Under the pieces are notes generated by a model that did no database searches, was not told the origin of the DNA, and saw only the letters and a list, made by a program, of their open reading frames with translations. DNA of 64,000 bases from the NCBI GenBank assembly GCA_001600615.1, contig BCKK01000007.1:1270431-1334430 (forward strand). Reading direction: 5' to 3'. This DNA comes from Dioszegia crocea (Eukaryota > Basidiomycota > Tremellomycetes > Tremellales > Bulleribasidiaceae). The stretch's first letter is position 1, and every line of letters begins with the position of its first letter. Positions 12,557 to 22,860 of this stretch are shown here, one piece after another. The position numbers and the translations under genes are program-made.

Positions 12557-15500
12557 TTACATGAGTTTCCCAAAGACGCCCTAGGAAAATCAGCACATGC
12601 CCACCCATTCATCACACCAGTCTGACAACATACCTTCACAGTACTCTTCGCTGCCTCCTTCATAGCGTTATTCTTAGCCTGCTGCAAGTAATTCCCCGCG
12701 CTGACACTCGCACTGCTGAGTTGATCATTGAGTTGATCCATGTATGTCGCCCTCTCCTCTGTCGCATTGCGCATCTCCGAATATCTGAATTGTCAGATAA
12801 ACTTTTGCGGTTCAACTACTGAAAATAACTCACACATCATCCCTCTCTCCCCTGACTTTGGCGGCATCCGCACCCCGAGCCACTTTCGCCACTGTAGTCC
12901 TCTTGGCCGGTACTGGAGTAGGCGAGAGTACCTCTTTCTTCTCTGAAGGGGGTTCACCCCAGCTAATGAGGGGTTTCTTGGGTGCGGGTGGAGGAGGTGG
13001 AGGAGGGGGTCGTTTAGGTCCAGCCACTGCAGTATCAGCTTCGTATCGTGCTATCCAGTTTACGATCAGCTCACCAATAGCGTCCAATTGCGCCCCGCTG
13101 AGCGGTGCTCCACCCCATAACCAAGCGCCCGGAATCCCACTTGCACCCAACGGCGCAGGCTGGGCCGGAACAGGACGCTTAAATGAACAAGGGTCAATGC
13201 GCGGTGGGAAAGGTTTACGGAAATGGAACAATGTCCTTAGGTTGATTTCGAGAGGACCAGAATATTCGATAAAATCGCCTGAACGATCGTCGATTGAGAT
13301 ACGTCCAATCTTGCGACTGAGGGGTGTAAGCTTGTAGTCTACCTAAAAACTTGCTGCATGAAACTTACCCTTGAGTACCAAAGTAAAGTTCCATCCTTGT
13401 GATGGGCTGTAAGAATGGTAAAGCGTAGGCAAGAACCGAACCCATAGTCGTAATCCCCACCAAGATCTTTTGTCCTATATCCGTCAGCTAAGCCTTCCCA
13501 CGACACTTCGGAGATGCAGTTAACTCACCATGTCGAGTAATGTAAAACGCCTCTCCTAACTCCTCTTCAACAAACTCAACCTTAGCCACTCGTTCCCCAT
13601 TAAAATTCACAGCAGCCCTTATACTCTTCTTACTAACGGCAATCCAAACACAATGAGGGGGCACGTCTTTCTCCTTCTTCCCCTCGGCCGTCGGTTTATG
13701 CGCCATGGCAGATGATAGTGCTTCGGCAGTAGGGTTGAGCTCGTTACCCGTCGTGGGATCAAGGACGAATGTGCCCAGCGGTCCAGAGAGGGATTCATTT
13801 GTGAAGGTTGGTGGTTTAGACTCGACCATCCATTCGCCGAGGACATTGACGAGGGTGTAGATCTTGGTCATTCCTTTGGAGTAGGATACGATTAGGCGGG
13901 GTCGGGGTCTGGAGTCTGGATATCAGCATGAAGTATGGAGGAGGAGAGGATGGAGGGGAGGAAGAAGGGTGAGGTGAGGAAGTAGGTGGGGCGTGGGTCA
14001 AAGCGCAGAAGCGCGAGGACGAGAACGGAGCAGGGAAGACAGCGTGACTAGGAGGTCCAAGCGTAGAGGCCAGGCCAGAATTCCGCGCCCCGATTTCCCA
14101 GACCAGGACCTGATGTAAAGTTCCGGGGCATGTCTCCAAGCCCTGGCCTCAAGCCCTGTTCCTACTTCCCATCCCTTGCAACCCCGACGCATTCGCCTCA
14201 GGAAATAAAGACTCACCAACTCCCATACCCGACACAACCCACTTCAACCTCCCTACCAAACTCTGCTCCCCTACAACATTCTGCACATTCTGATTCTTCC
14301 TCTTCTTCTTCTTAATGACCATCCCATCTTCATCAAACCCTTCTCTGAGTATAACATCCGGACCGCGCATATCGAGTATAGCCACTGATTTCGACGTAAA
14401 CGCGACTGATATGAACCCTGATTAGTCAGCCACCATCCCTTTCTCCCCGCTATACCGTAAAAGCAGAAACGTACCAATATCCGACACTGCACAAGCAACA
14501 ACTTCTCCCTGTTTCAGCGTAAAGATAGCCACTGGCTTAAACCCATCCACCGCATATCTGGCCAGATGTTGAATCTCCGTTACTTCCTCTACCCACCCTT
14601 CCACCGCACTCGGGACAGCCGGCATGGAAGGGAAATAACCCCCATTAGGCGATTTTAACGCCTCACCACCTTCATCATCTAATTCCTCCATCTCATCATC
14701 TGCCCGTCCCGGTTTAGCTTCCATAAACTTTGTCACGATAATCTCGCCAGTGACCATGGTAATTATACACTCCAACGCCTCTCGTGCAAGATGCACCGAT
14801 TTGATTTGAACCTTGGGCCGGTCGGTCTCCCATAATTGCGCCAAGGGGAGATGAGCAACATCGGGCGATCGAAGATATTCGCCAATGGAGATGGTGAGAT
14901 GGGGGAGTGGACCGGGATATTCAAATCGGAGTGGAGTGGGGAGGATCAAGAGATGAGGGGATGTATCCCAGAATCGGACGGTTGAGTCGGGATGGAAAGT
15001 AACGAGAATCCGGTACGATTCAAGTTTAGCAACTTTTACATCGGGTGCACCAGGGGATTGGAGGTCGGGAACTGCAAGACCGCCATGGAGGGGTAGGCGG
15101 GGCATAGTCTCCGAAGAGGCAGTTTCGATCGACCATGAGATAAGTCGCTTGAAAGCTGGAGTGGGGAGAGGCACAAGTTCGCAGCCCAACACCGAGAGAT
15201 GTCCGGTCCAGATTGATGAGGGGATCCGATAGTGTCGACGGGCTTGGGGTCGGTGTCGACCTGCAGCAGACATGATGGAATTTGGAGTTGCGACTCTCAT
15301 TCGAGGTGAAGGGAGGGGAGAGCCTGATGTCCATGGTAGTCGCCAGCCAGGGGTGGTAGAGCCGGGCGTACCTGGTGTACCTGGTCGCGCAACCGGAGAC
15401 ATCATCGGTGCTGGAGTCATTGCGACTATATTCTCCCCTTCACCCGGAAGGACAAAAGTCTTCCTGCCCAAAGCAGGGGGAACGACCGTGGAGCGCTGAG

Positions 15501-17083
15501 GAGGGAAGACGAACGCTTCCATTGCCCTATCACCGTGAGGTGTAGAGATAGGAGCGAGGCGTTTGTCTGGCGTAAGAGAGACGATGAGGGCAGTAGCATC
15601 GTACGCCATGCCAAAGTAAGGATTGGATCGAGGGAGGAGGACAAAGTCTTCAGGTGGGGTTTTTGTGGGGTAGTTGGACGCGCCCGTGGGCATGAGTGAA
15701 TCTCGATAGGCGTATCGTTGTTGTAAAGGCATACTTTCCGAAGTGGCCATCGTCTTTTTGGCAGGTGCGACAGGAGGGATATAAGCGGGGAATTGAAGGA
15801 GGTTGATACCCGGTCGTTCATTAGGTGATTGTCCACCTAGAATGACCAAGATGGTCTCCCCTCGCTCCGCAAAGTCCATCGTGGCGTTGGTAACCGGTTC
15901 ACCATCCTGCGCAGCCGCAAGGAGCTTCATAGAAGCTGAATCTGGGAAACTTGCCCATGCCAATTTGTAAATGGGCTCCCGGTTGGCCAATATGGCCGGA
16001 GTGACTGGATTCCCATCCACGTCAAGTTTACGAGGTTGGGTATCGAGTGCGCCGGCATCGTAGAGCGATTCGGCATCGGCGATGTTGACATCCTCGTGTG
16101 TAATTGTGCGGACCATGAGGGGTTTATCGGGTTCTGAGAATGCCCAGAGGGCAATACAGCCGTCTGAATGACCAACCGCAAAGACTTGACCATCAGGTCG
16201 CCAGGTTAAAGAAGTGACGGAGGGTGTACGTTCTGTCCATATAGCCTGGGGTCAGCTTGGTATAATGAGAACTTACATCGTTGTTCTGATATGATCCTCC
16301 TCCGGGTGCTCCGGGCGGCAGAAACATTTCAAAGTTTTTGGTCACCACTCCCTTCTGGAAATCCCACGCTACCACCCCTCCTTCATACCCTATAAGCATC
16401 ACATTCAGGTCTCTAGGATTGAGAGCTAGACAAGTCGCTTGTGGGCTAAGATCAGCACAGCTTTACTCCTCAACTGACCCTCCAGGCGTCCGTCTCCTTC
16501 CGGGCATTCCACTACGCAGCATCTTATCCTCATACTCTCCCCAACAATTCCCGATCTTCCAATTACCCAACACGCCCCGGCTCAGATCCCAAGCCAACAT
16601 CTGACCATCCTTCATCGTAATGAATAGATGTGTGTGACTGGGAAGGGGTTGGTCGACAGCAGTGATGGTGCCCCAGAGTGTATATGAGGCTTCTCGAGTA
16701 GGCAAGGGAGGATGAGTGAGAGGAGTCGCGTGGTCGGATATCTCTTGCATGGTGTAAGAGTGCAGAGTGTTGGCCGTGTCAACAACGACAATTCGGTGAT
16801 GGCCCGGATGAAAAGTGAGGAATTTTATCCCTGCGGCGGGTTTGGAAGAAGGGCCAGAGATGGGTAAGGCGAACTGGAAGGCGGATTGACCAAAGATGTG
16901 GACTACGCCCGCAGAGGTGCCTACTCCCAGCAGAGAAAGGACCGGGTCGACGGCTAGGGCGGTGATTTCCCCGCTGATGCCCAGTGAGCGTAAGTGGCCA
17001 TATCGGTAGAAAGATGTCTCGCGGAGGTTGCGCGTCCAGTCTGTGCCTGGGGGTAGGGCAGGGGGTTTGTTAGACTTGAACAT
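12557..17083 (-). CDS. Lgl/tomosyn/Sro7-family WD40 protein with C-terminal SNARE-like helix
   Basis: Syntaxin-binding WD40 double-propeller protein of the lethal giant larvae/tomosyn/Sro7 family, acting in polarised exocytosis. About nine exons give roughly 1,250 residues. The N-terminal signature is ETSFYRYGHLRSLGISGEITALAVDP, followed by repeats (LFITMKDGQMLAWD, LIGYEGGVVAWDF, FAVGHSDGCIALWAF, LVTFHPDSTVRFWDTS). The middle carries a Ser/Pro insert, and a proline-rich linker (eight consecutive Pro near 13000) leads to a terminal VAMP-like segment, EERATYMDQLNDQLSSASV...NNAMKEAAK, ending GVFGKLM. Aligned to VAMP, the ionic-layer arginine is a glutamine. The start is the first ATG (MFKSNKPP); the codon before it in frame is TTG, not a start. 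Sro7/Sro77 is the yeast counterpart, but the tail makes it tomosyn-like. Confidence 0.88.
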
Positions 17084-17440
17084 GGTGGATGTGAAGGGCA
17101 AAGGGGGATAGATGAAGGTAGGCGGGAAATTGATGCGGGACTGGACGCGTTTTGTTCCGACGCGTGCTTACGGCCACCAGTACCAGGCACCAGCTGGTCC
17201 GCAAACATCCTTCATCTCTTTATCTATCATCTCTACATGACTCTATGAAGATAAGGATACACTGTTCAGCTAGTACGCCCTCATGACGGGAATAGCGGCA
17301 ATATAGGGGACAAGAAGATGTCAAAGCGGGGGACGCGCACAGACACCCCCCTCCCAGCATTTCAGCCTCTCCTCACTCTCTCTCTTCCTTCTCTTCTACT
17401 TCATTCTTCTACTAATCATCTAATCATCTAATACATCACA
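17084..17440. promoter_or_regulatory. Divergent promoter with two MCB (ACGCGT) sites
   Basis: 357 bp between the tomosyn and PIP-box gene starts. Two exact ACGCGT hexamers lie at 17145-17150 and 17160-17165, 15 bp apart, the arrangement expected for MBF (Mbp1/Swi6-type) G1/S control. A pyrimidine-rich leader precedes the plus-strand ATG. MCB function is established in ascomycete yeasts; use here is inferred. Confidence 0.55.
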
Positions 17441-18608
17441 ATGACTACTACTCGACTAAGCAGCAAGAGGAGGAAGGAAGAGGAAGAGGGAGTGGTGAAA
17501 GTTCCCAAGGAGGAGGAGGTGAAAGAAGAGGACGACGATGACATATTCGAGGATAATGTCTCCAACTCCGATGAGGAGCTCTATAGCGACACAGACTATG
17601 CGGAACTGGGATACTCTGACACCGAGAGAGCAGCCAAGGCTCCCAAGACAAAGAAGAAGGTGAGTCCAATCTTCCGCTGGAACTAAATCGACCTATATCC
17701 ATGCTGATTGCTCTGAAGGGAAAGAAGGCGACTGCTTCTGCAGCTGAAGCCACTCCGGATTCATCATTGGCTGATCAGCGTAAGTCTTCCTCTCTCTGGC
17801 GCTCTGAGCAGTAGGTCAAAGCTGACTATTCAGCTCTGATCAATACATACTTTTTCCAAAGTGCATCGGCGTCTTCCCGCTCCGAAGGGTCTAGGACTGG
17901 AAGCAAGGTCGTGAGTCGGTTTGGTAATCCTCGACATTCGCCGGAATTAAGCTGAATCTCAGGCTGGGCTAAAATCGTCTACCATGCCAGCTGGGAGTGC
18001 GTCCTCGTGCGGGAAGGAAGGTACGTTCCAAGTTTCAACTTTGCCTATCCATTTCGAAACTTCATTGCCCTAATCATTCCCGATCCTCCAATTTCTCAAC
18101 TCTTCTTATCAATTATCCATAACTGATACCTACAGGCGATATCCGACTTTTCCTCCCCAACGCTCCGGCCGCTGCCGACCTTACCCCCACCCCCGAGCCG
18201 ACCCCCAAACAAGGCGTGAAGGAAGTCCGAAAACTCCTATCTGCCTCTGAAAACAAGAGGGATCGAACCGAGCGGGCGTTGGCGGATACCGAGAGACAGC
18301 GTGACATCGCCCTTCTCAAGGCTGAGGACGGTCTCGAAGCGATCAAGCAGAATACTCGGATGAAAAGCGAGCTCGCCGCTGCGAAGGCCAAGATTGCCGA
18401 GATGGGGAGGAGGGAGGAGGGATTTATGAGGGCTATGAATGCTGCGTCGGGTCAATCTACCCCGGCGTCGGCTTCCGCGCCCAGGCAGGCTACTGCTCCG
18501 ATCCTCAACATTCGGGCTGGCGAAGATGTTAAGGTCAAGGTGGAGGTGGGGAGTAAGAGGGGTAAAGGGAAGAAGGGGGATGTCAGGGCGAAGAAGGCGA
18601 AGAAGTAG
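17441..18608 (+). CDS. Acidic/basic nuclear protein with canonical PIP box (PCNA-interacting candidate)
   Basis: I do not recognise an orthologue. Five exons give a hydrophilic protein of roughly 250 residues. It starts MTTTRLSSKRRKEEEEG, has an acidic serine-rich block (EEDDDDIFEDNVSNSDEELYSD) with CK2-like sites, then lysine clusters. The splice between exons 2 and 3 creates QPLINTYFF, which fits the PCNA-interacting-peptide consensus Q-x-x-[ILM]-x-x-[FY]-[FY] exactly. The C-terminal half is a predicted coiled coil (KEVRKLLSASENKRDRTERALADTERQRD...) and ends in a basic tail (KRGKGKKGDVRAKKAKK). The composition indicates a nuclear protein, and the PIP box plus upstream MCB pair point to replication or repair. 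It cannot be assigned to a known PIP-box family from the sequence alone. Confidence 0.8.
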
Positions 18609-18758
18609 AGAGAAGAAGCGGCAGCTGTCAAGCAGGGTAGTGATGTAGCCACAATCCCCGTCGGGATTGGTTCTGCCCGAGGGCTGAGAAAGTCCGTCAG
18701 GGAGGTCCCCTTCGCACTGCCAATCACGACGAATTGACAGAGTTCACGCCTCACATAC

Positions 18759-18952
18759 CTTATCCTTGGACTTGGCAGAAGGAGCAGGGGTCTCGGTCGG
18801 ATCAGAAGGAGCTATAGGCTGTACTGATCAGATCAAAGCTACATCCAGACTGATCAGGAAGAAAAACACACCTTAGGGATTTCGATCCCGCCTGCTTTCC
18901 CTCCCTCACTCTCAGAGGTCTTATACAGTTTGATGGCCTTGCTTCCTTCCAT
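18759..18952 (-). CDS. Possible small hydrophilic protein, 3' end unresolved
   Basis: An ATG in good context (TTCAAAATGGAAGG) opens MEGSKAIKLYKTSESE..., followed by a plausible 52-nt intron (GTGTGT...TACAG) and a second short exon rich in Pro/Ser/Lys (APSDPTETPAPSAKSKDK) that ends at a GTATGT donor. Candidate third exons run antisense into the PIP-box gene's end and I could not choose between two acceptors. A CTATAC box and a 54-bp repeat lie upstream. The function is unknown, and it may be a non-coding or relic locus. Confidence 0.35.
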
Positions 18953-19062
18953 TTTGAAAGGTGATATAATGGCAGATGTCCAAACTAGGGATATGTAGGG
19001 AGTGTATAGCCGATGTATGAGTCTATGGCTGGATAGGAGTGGTGAAGGCAATAGAGAGGACA

Positions 19063-19116
19063 AAAGTGGCGGATAAACATTCTGAAACGCGGATGCCGTA
19101 ATCGCCTCGGGCTCGA
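19063..19116. repeat. 54-bp imperfect direct repeat, copy A
   Basis: Matches 19445-19498 at 45 of 54 positions by eye, with the core ACATTCTGAAACGCGG identical. It lies about 110 bp upstream of the possible minus-strand gene starting at 18952. Confidence 0.75.
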
Positions 19117-19444
19117 TTTTGTGGCTGGAATCCGAATGAGGACGAGTAGGGATGACATGCGTCCTACACTTCGTCTTCTCAAATACACTGAATGTACAGT
19201 CTTCACACAGACTGACCACATCTGCATAAAGCCTGTACACGAGATCGAATTGATCATTGACTCTGCTACTGTTTCTCAGACCTGGACCTTCCCTTGGGCC
19301 TTCCCCTTGTCGTTCACATCTGCCTTCACTTTGATTTCGGGTCAGGCGGTGAATGTTAAGGGTTCCAGGGTGAGGGTGGTATATAGCCGACAGCTGTATA
19401 CCGAAGTATAGCTGGAAAGTAAGATGGAGGAGGGGCCAAGCGCG

Positions 19445-19498
19445 AAAGTGGCGCCTCAACATTCTGAAACGCGGGTGCCGTAACTACCCCAGGCTCGA
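19445..19498. repeat. 54-bp imperfect direct repeat, copy B
   Basis: Second copy, offset by 382 bp. It includes GGCGCCACT on the minus strand (19447-19455). Downstream on the minus strand there is a TATATA box but no clear ATG-led gene, so this copy may mark a decayed duplicate of the neighbouring promoter. Confidence 0.75.
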
Positions 19499-19737
19499 GT
19501 GTGGCACTTTACTCTCCGCCAACTCTGGTCATTTAGTCTGTACTCCGGCAAGCGTCATTCATGCAGGCAAGTCGCAGTAATGTTGTCGATCTGCAGGATG
19601 ATAGAGCACAACCAGGCGGTCATTCCTATGCATATATGACAGGGGGATCCAAAGCAGGGAACTCGCAAAACGCCCTACAGTCATTTACTTCCCCCGTCCC
19701 GAAGGGATATATGTCTTTTCACGATCCGCTTTTCATC

Positions 19738-19822
19738 GGTTGCTTCGTATAACGGTTAGTACTTCAGATTCTGATGATAAAAACGGGTTCTGGCGACCTG
19801 GGTTCGACTCCCAGAGCGACCT
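19738..19822 (+). tRNA. tRNA-Gln (anticodon CUG) with about 13-nt intron
   Basis: Complete cloverleaf. Acceptor GGTTGCT pairs with AGCGACC (one G-U), followed by discriminator T at 19822. The D arm is GTA...TAC. Anticodon stem TCAGA pairs with TCTGG around loop TTCTGAT, placing CTG at 34-36. An insertion of about 13 nt (TGATAAAAACGGG) follows base 37, the standard nuclear tRNA intron position. The T arm is CTGGG-TTCGACT-CCCAG. A T-rich stretch suited to Pol III termination follows directly. Confidence 0.9.
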
Positions 19823-20702
19823 CTTTCTTTTGCGTTTTGCGAGGTCTTCCCTCAATCAATGCATGATTTTTTTGGATAGGCAGATAGCCAGGACCCCAGG
19901 CTATCCAGAACTCCTTTTTATTCATGATTTGGACGATTGTAGCATGAGGGAAAGCCGTTTGAAAAAGCATATCGTTTGGCTGTAATTTACGACCTCCCCG
20001 CCGTTTGGGCGCTATTCGCTCGATCATTCTACTGTTTGTGCATAGCATCAATGGTGCGGATGATCTCATAGGTCCTCAACACCAAAGATGCAGGTCATAC
20101 TGTCCAACTTGATCCACGCACGATCGATTTAGATATCCGCCACTAATCCCCTTCGGCACCACCGGCAGATAGCATCCGGCGCGGGGCCCACCGGTACCGG
20201 CATTCTCTCGTAAAGTGCCATTCGCTGGAATCCCTGACTGAATGACGACAATTGCTGGAATTCGCGTGGGTGCCAGTCCCTGATCGATCTATCGCACACG
20301 ATCCTCATCAACCCTCGATTCTCGGCCGCTGCCATCAGCCTCCACCAAAGGCTATGACTTCAATCGATGGGCCGGCTATCAGATATCGGCTCGGCACCAC
20401 GCTAGAACTTAGACCCGATCTTCTACTTTCCCGATCTTATCAAGAAACCGCTTGATCGCTGCCGTCTTGCCCTGATTCAGATCGAGACGGGGTCACGGGT
20501 TGGGCGTGTTTCATGTCGATTCCAGCAGACTTGTGCGTCATGGCGTGTGTTAGTCCATGGCGTCATTGAGTGAGTCAACCCCAGTCAACCGACCTCTCCA
20601 ACCTCGCGACGGGATATATAAGGGGTACTTTCTCCCCTTCCCTTCCCTCATCAACTTCATCTTCACTTCACACTACCATACAAACACACCCTCACATCAA
20701 AC
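19823..20702. other. Intergenic region upstream of the two-repeat gene
   Basis: 880 bp without a supportable gene. Short ORFs here overlap the tRNA or lack start and splice context. The last 100 bp form the promoter of the next gene. Confidence 0.55.
20615..20622 (+). promoter_or_regulatory. TATA box (TATATAAG)
   Basis: TATATAAG followed by GGG lies 81 bp upstream of the ATG at 20703, with a CT-rich leader between. This suggests a strongly expressed or inducible gene. Confidence 0.65.
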
Positions 20703-21313
20703 ATGTCTACCTACAAGCCTTCCGAGGTACGTCTTCTATCTTGCCCTGTAGTCGTAGGGCTCTCTGCTAACTCTTCAGCACGATGGTCTCACCAAGTCTG
20801 GCGAGCCCGACAAGAGGATGTCTTCTGAGCACGGTTTCGGTGGCTCGTGAGTCACTGTTTCCCTTTGTTAGCTCTCCTCTTTTCCTCTTACCGTCCCCAC
20901 CTTGACTACATCTTCCCTCGTCTCATACTTCATACCCATCCCAACTTGTCTTGTTATTGCCCGACCCCCAAGTACTGAGGCTGACCCTTCAGCGACGGAC
21001 CCGACCCACACGTAGAGGGTGCCAAGGGCGGCAAGACCTCCGGCTCCAGCTCCGGCGGCGACGGCGGTGATGGCAGTGGCACTTACAAGCCCTCCGAGGT
21101 ATGTTTTTGCGCTTCTTCGCGTTGATTCTCTGCTGAAGCTCAAGCATGACGGGCTCAAAGCCGATGGCACTCCCGACAAGCGCATGTCGTCTGAGCACGG
21201 CTTTGGTGGATCGTAAGTCTTATCCGCTCATACCTTGTTACATTCGATGCTGACTTGCCAGTGATGGACCCGACCCACACGTCGAGGGCGCCAAGGGTGG
21301 CAAGTCCTCGTAA
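20703..21313 (+). CDS. Small hydrophilic protein of two tandem repeats (KPSEHDGL...DKRMSSEHGFGGS...GPDPHVEGAKGGK)
   Basis: Five exons give about 100 residues made of two nearly identical units: YKPSE-HDGLTKSGEPDKRMSSEHGFGGS-DGPDPHVEGAKGGK and YKPSE-HDGLKADGTPDKRMSSEHGFGGS-DGPDPHVEGAKGGK, joined by a Gly/Ser/Asp linker. Introns interrupt both units at the same two places (after PSE and inside the Ser codon before DGPD), so an exon pair was duplicated with its introns. The composition is Gly/Asp/Lys-rich with no hydrophobic core, like fungal stress-induced or desiccation-type small proteins. I recognise it as a conserved-looking fungal small-protein type but cannot name it. A TATA box and CT leader suggest high expression. 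Confidence 0.85.
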
Positions 21314-21719
21314 GGAGTTAGTAGCTAGCAATCCATAAGGATATTGTAGCAGTCCGAAGAAGCAAATGCAAATAAGTGAAGAAGCATATTCGTTGGTCTT
21401 GGCGCATTTCTGTCCAGTCTTTAATTCTTGATTTCGTCTCAGATTGTTCTCGTTGTCTCGTTGTCGTTTTCCTTTTGGCCTCTTTCATGTCCGTCGGCAC
21501 TCACCTTCGGTTTACATGTACTCTTGCTCGATGTAACACCAAGCACTGACAGTGTCTCTTCGTCCAGCTCGGAAGCCTGGAACACAACCACAATGCGTTC
21601 AACGTTACCATCCTTAACTCTCCAGCTTTGATGTTCCCTAACTGCGAGGCTCTCCTCACTCTGTTACTCTAAGTGGCTTCTTGCATCTGCATATCAGATT
21701 CAGCACAAGTCTACCCCGC
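21314..21719. other. Convergent intergenic region, no gene seen
   Basis: 406 bp between the two-repeat gene and the PHS1 stop. It is pyrimidine-rich in part and presumably 3' UTRs; no ORF has support. Confidence 0.6.
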
Positions 21720-22745
21720 CTAATTCCTCTTGTTCGCCCCTCCAACCACCTTACCCACACCCAACACTCTCCTCCTTTGCTTTAACATGTAGTTGTAAAG
21801 AACAAAGAGCGCTATTGTCAGCTTGTCCAGACATCGACTCACAAGGCCACCACACGAAGAACAGCGCCAATCGTCCATAATCCACCAGCCCCCACTCCCT
21901 CGTCAAACCCGCCTTAGCCTTGACGCCTGACTTCGCCATTCCCCAGAGCAACGCCCTACCCCAGCCCGACTTGAGCACGAGTGACTTTACCGATCCCGGC
22001 AGATTGGCAAAGATGTATTTGATGGGGATCTTGGCGACTATCCAATTAGGAATGAGTTTGGATATTGGCGGTAAGGTCGAGAAGCTGATGAAGGCTTCAG
22101 AAGCCGCGCCGAGGGGGTAGAGAGGGAGGAAAGTGGTGTATCTCAACCAGTCTAGGGCATGGATCTTGATACCGAGGAGGGAAGTGGCGTAGTAGGTGTA
22201 CCGGATGACCTCAGTCAAGGACCAGGCAAGTAGCATGGTGGTGAAGAGGGGATTGGAGTGGGTCTAATTAGCAAAGTCAACGGTGAGCTTACCTTGGGTA
22301 CAGCCTCGACAACTCCCCAGACTGTGTAGACTCGGCTTGCGACCTGACTTGCGGTAGTCAGGATTGGACTTCGGACCCAGCCCAGCGCGGCATGGACAAC
22401 TTCCAACAGAGCCAGACTTTGGGTGTACTTTGTCAACCATCCTAGGTTTTTGTAGTTGTACGATCCGCTCAGGGAGCTTGTGGTGAGTGGCGGGAGGTAA
22501 CGAGCTATTGGCGAAGACGCGACTAGGCGAGTGAGGTATGATGAAGGCTTGGAGGCTTGTCGGCCAGTAATGAGGAACGAGAGGGTGATGTAGAGGAGGT
22601 TTGCCCAGAGCAAAGCAGAGACGATATTGTAGCTCAAGAGGTAAATTTTGAGCGGGGTGAGGCGGGTACTGGTCGGCTTGCCAGCCTGTCGAGACACACG
22701 CTGCTTCTCTAGCTCTGCGCGTTGGCTCATTTTGGGCGTAGACAT
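21720..22745 (-). CDS. PHS1: 3-hydroxyacyl-CoA dehydratase PHS1 (HACD/PTPLA family)
   Basis: ER multi-pass enzyme that dehydrates 3-hydroxyacyl-CoA in very-long-chain fatty acid elongation. Three exons give about 320 residues. It starts MSTPKMSQRAELEKQ, and the first membrane span is IYLLSYNIVSALLWANLLYITL. The family signature is intact: LAWSLTEVIRYTYYATSLLG, then WLRYTTFLPLYPLGAASE, which holds the catalytic Tyr (LYP) and the Glu seven residues on (ASE), the spacing of yeast Tyr149/Glu156. The final exon follows a 29-nt intron and ends SLFVLYNYMLKQRRRVLGVGK...NKRN, a basic cytosolic tail that may serve ER retention. An insertion of about 30 residues follows the first span. It is divergent from CAB5 with 115 bp between start codons. 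Confidence 0.93.
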
Positions 22746-22860
22746 GGTGTGATGTAGAAAGTCTACGCTGGGCGGATACAACTTAACCGAGTCGGAAGCA
22801 AATCCGACGACATCAAGAGGGTCCGCGGTAGCGAGCTCGACCATCTGGACGACATTCACA

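Noticed and set aside
17084..17101. Tomosyn start six codons upstream (PFTST before MFKS)
   Set aside because: The upstream codon is TTG. The first ATG is at 17083.
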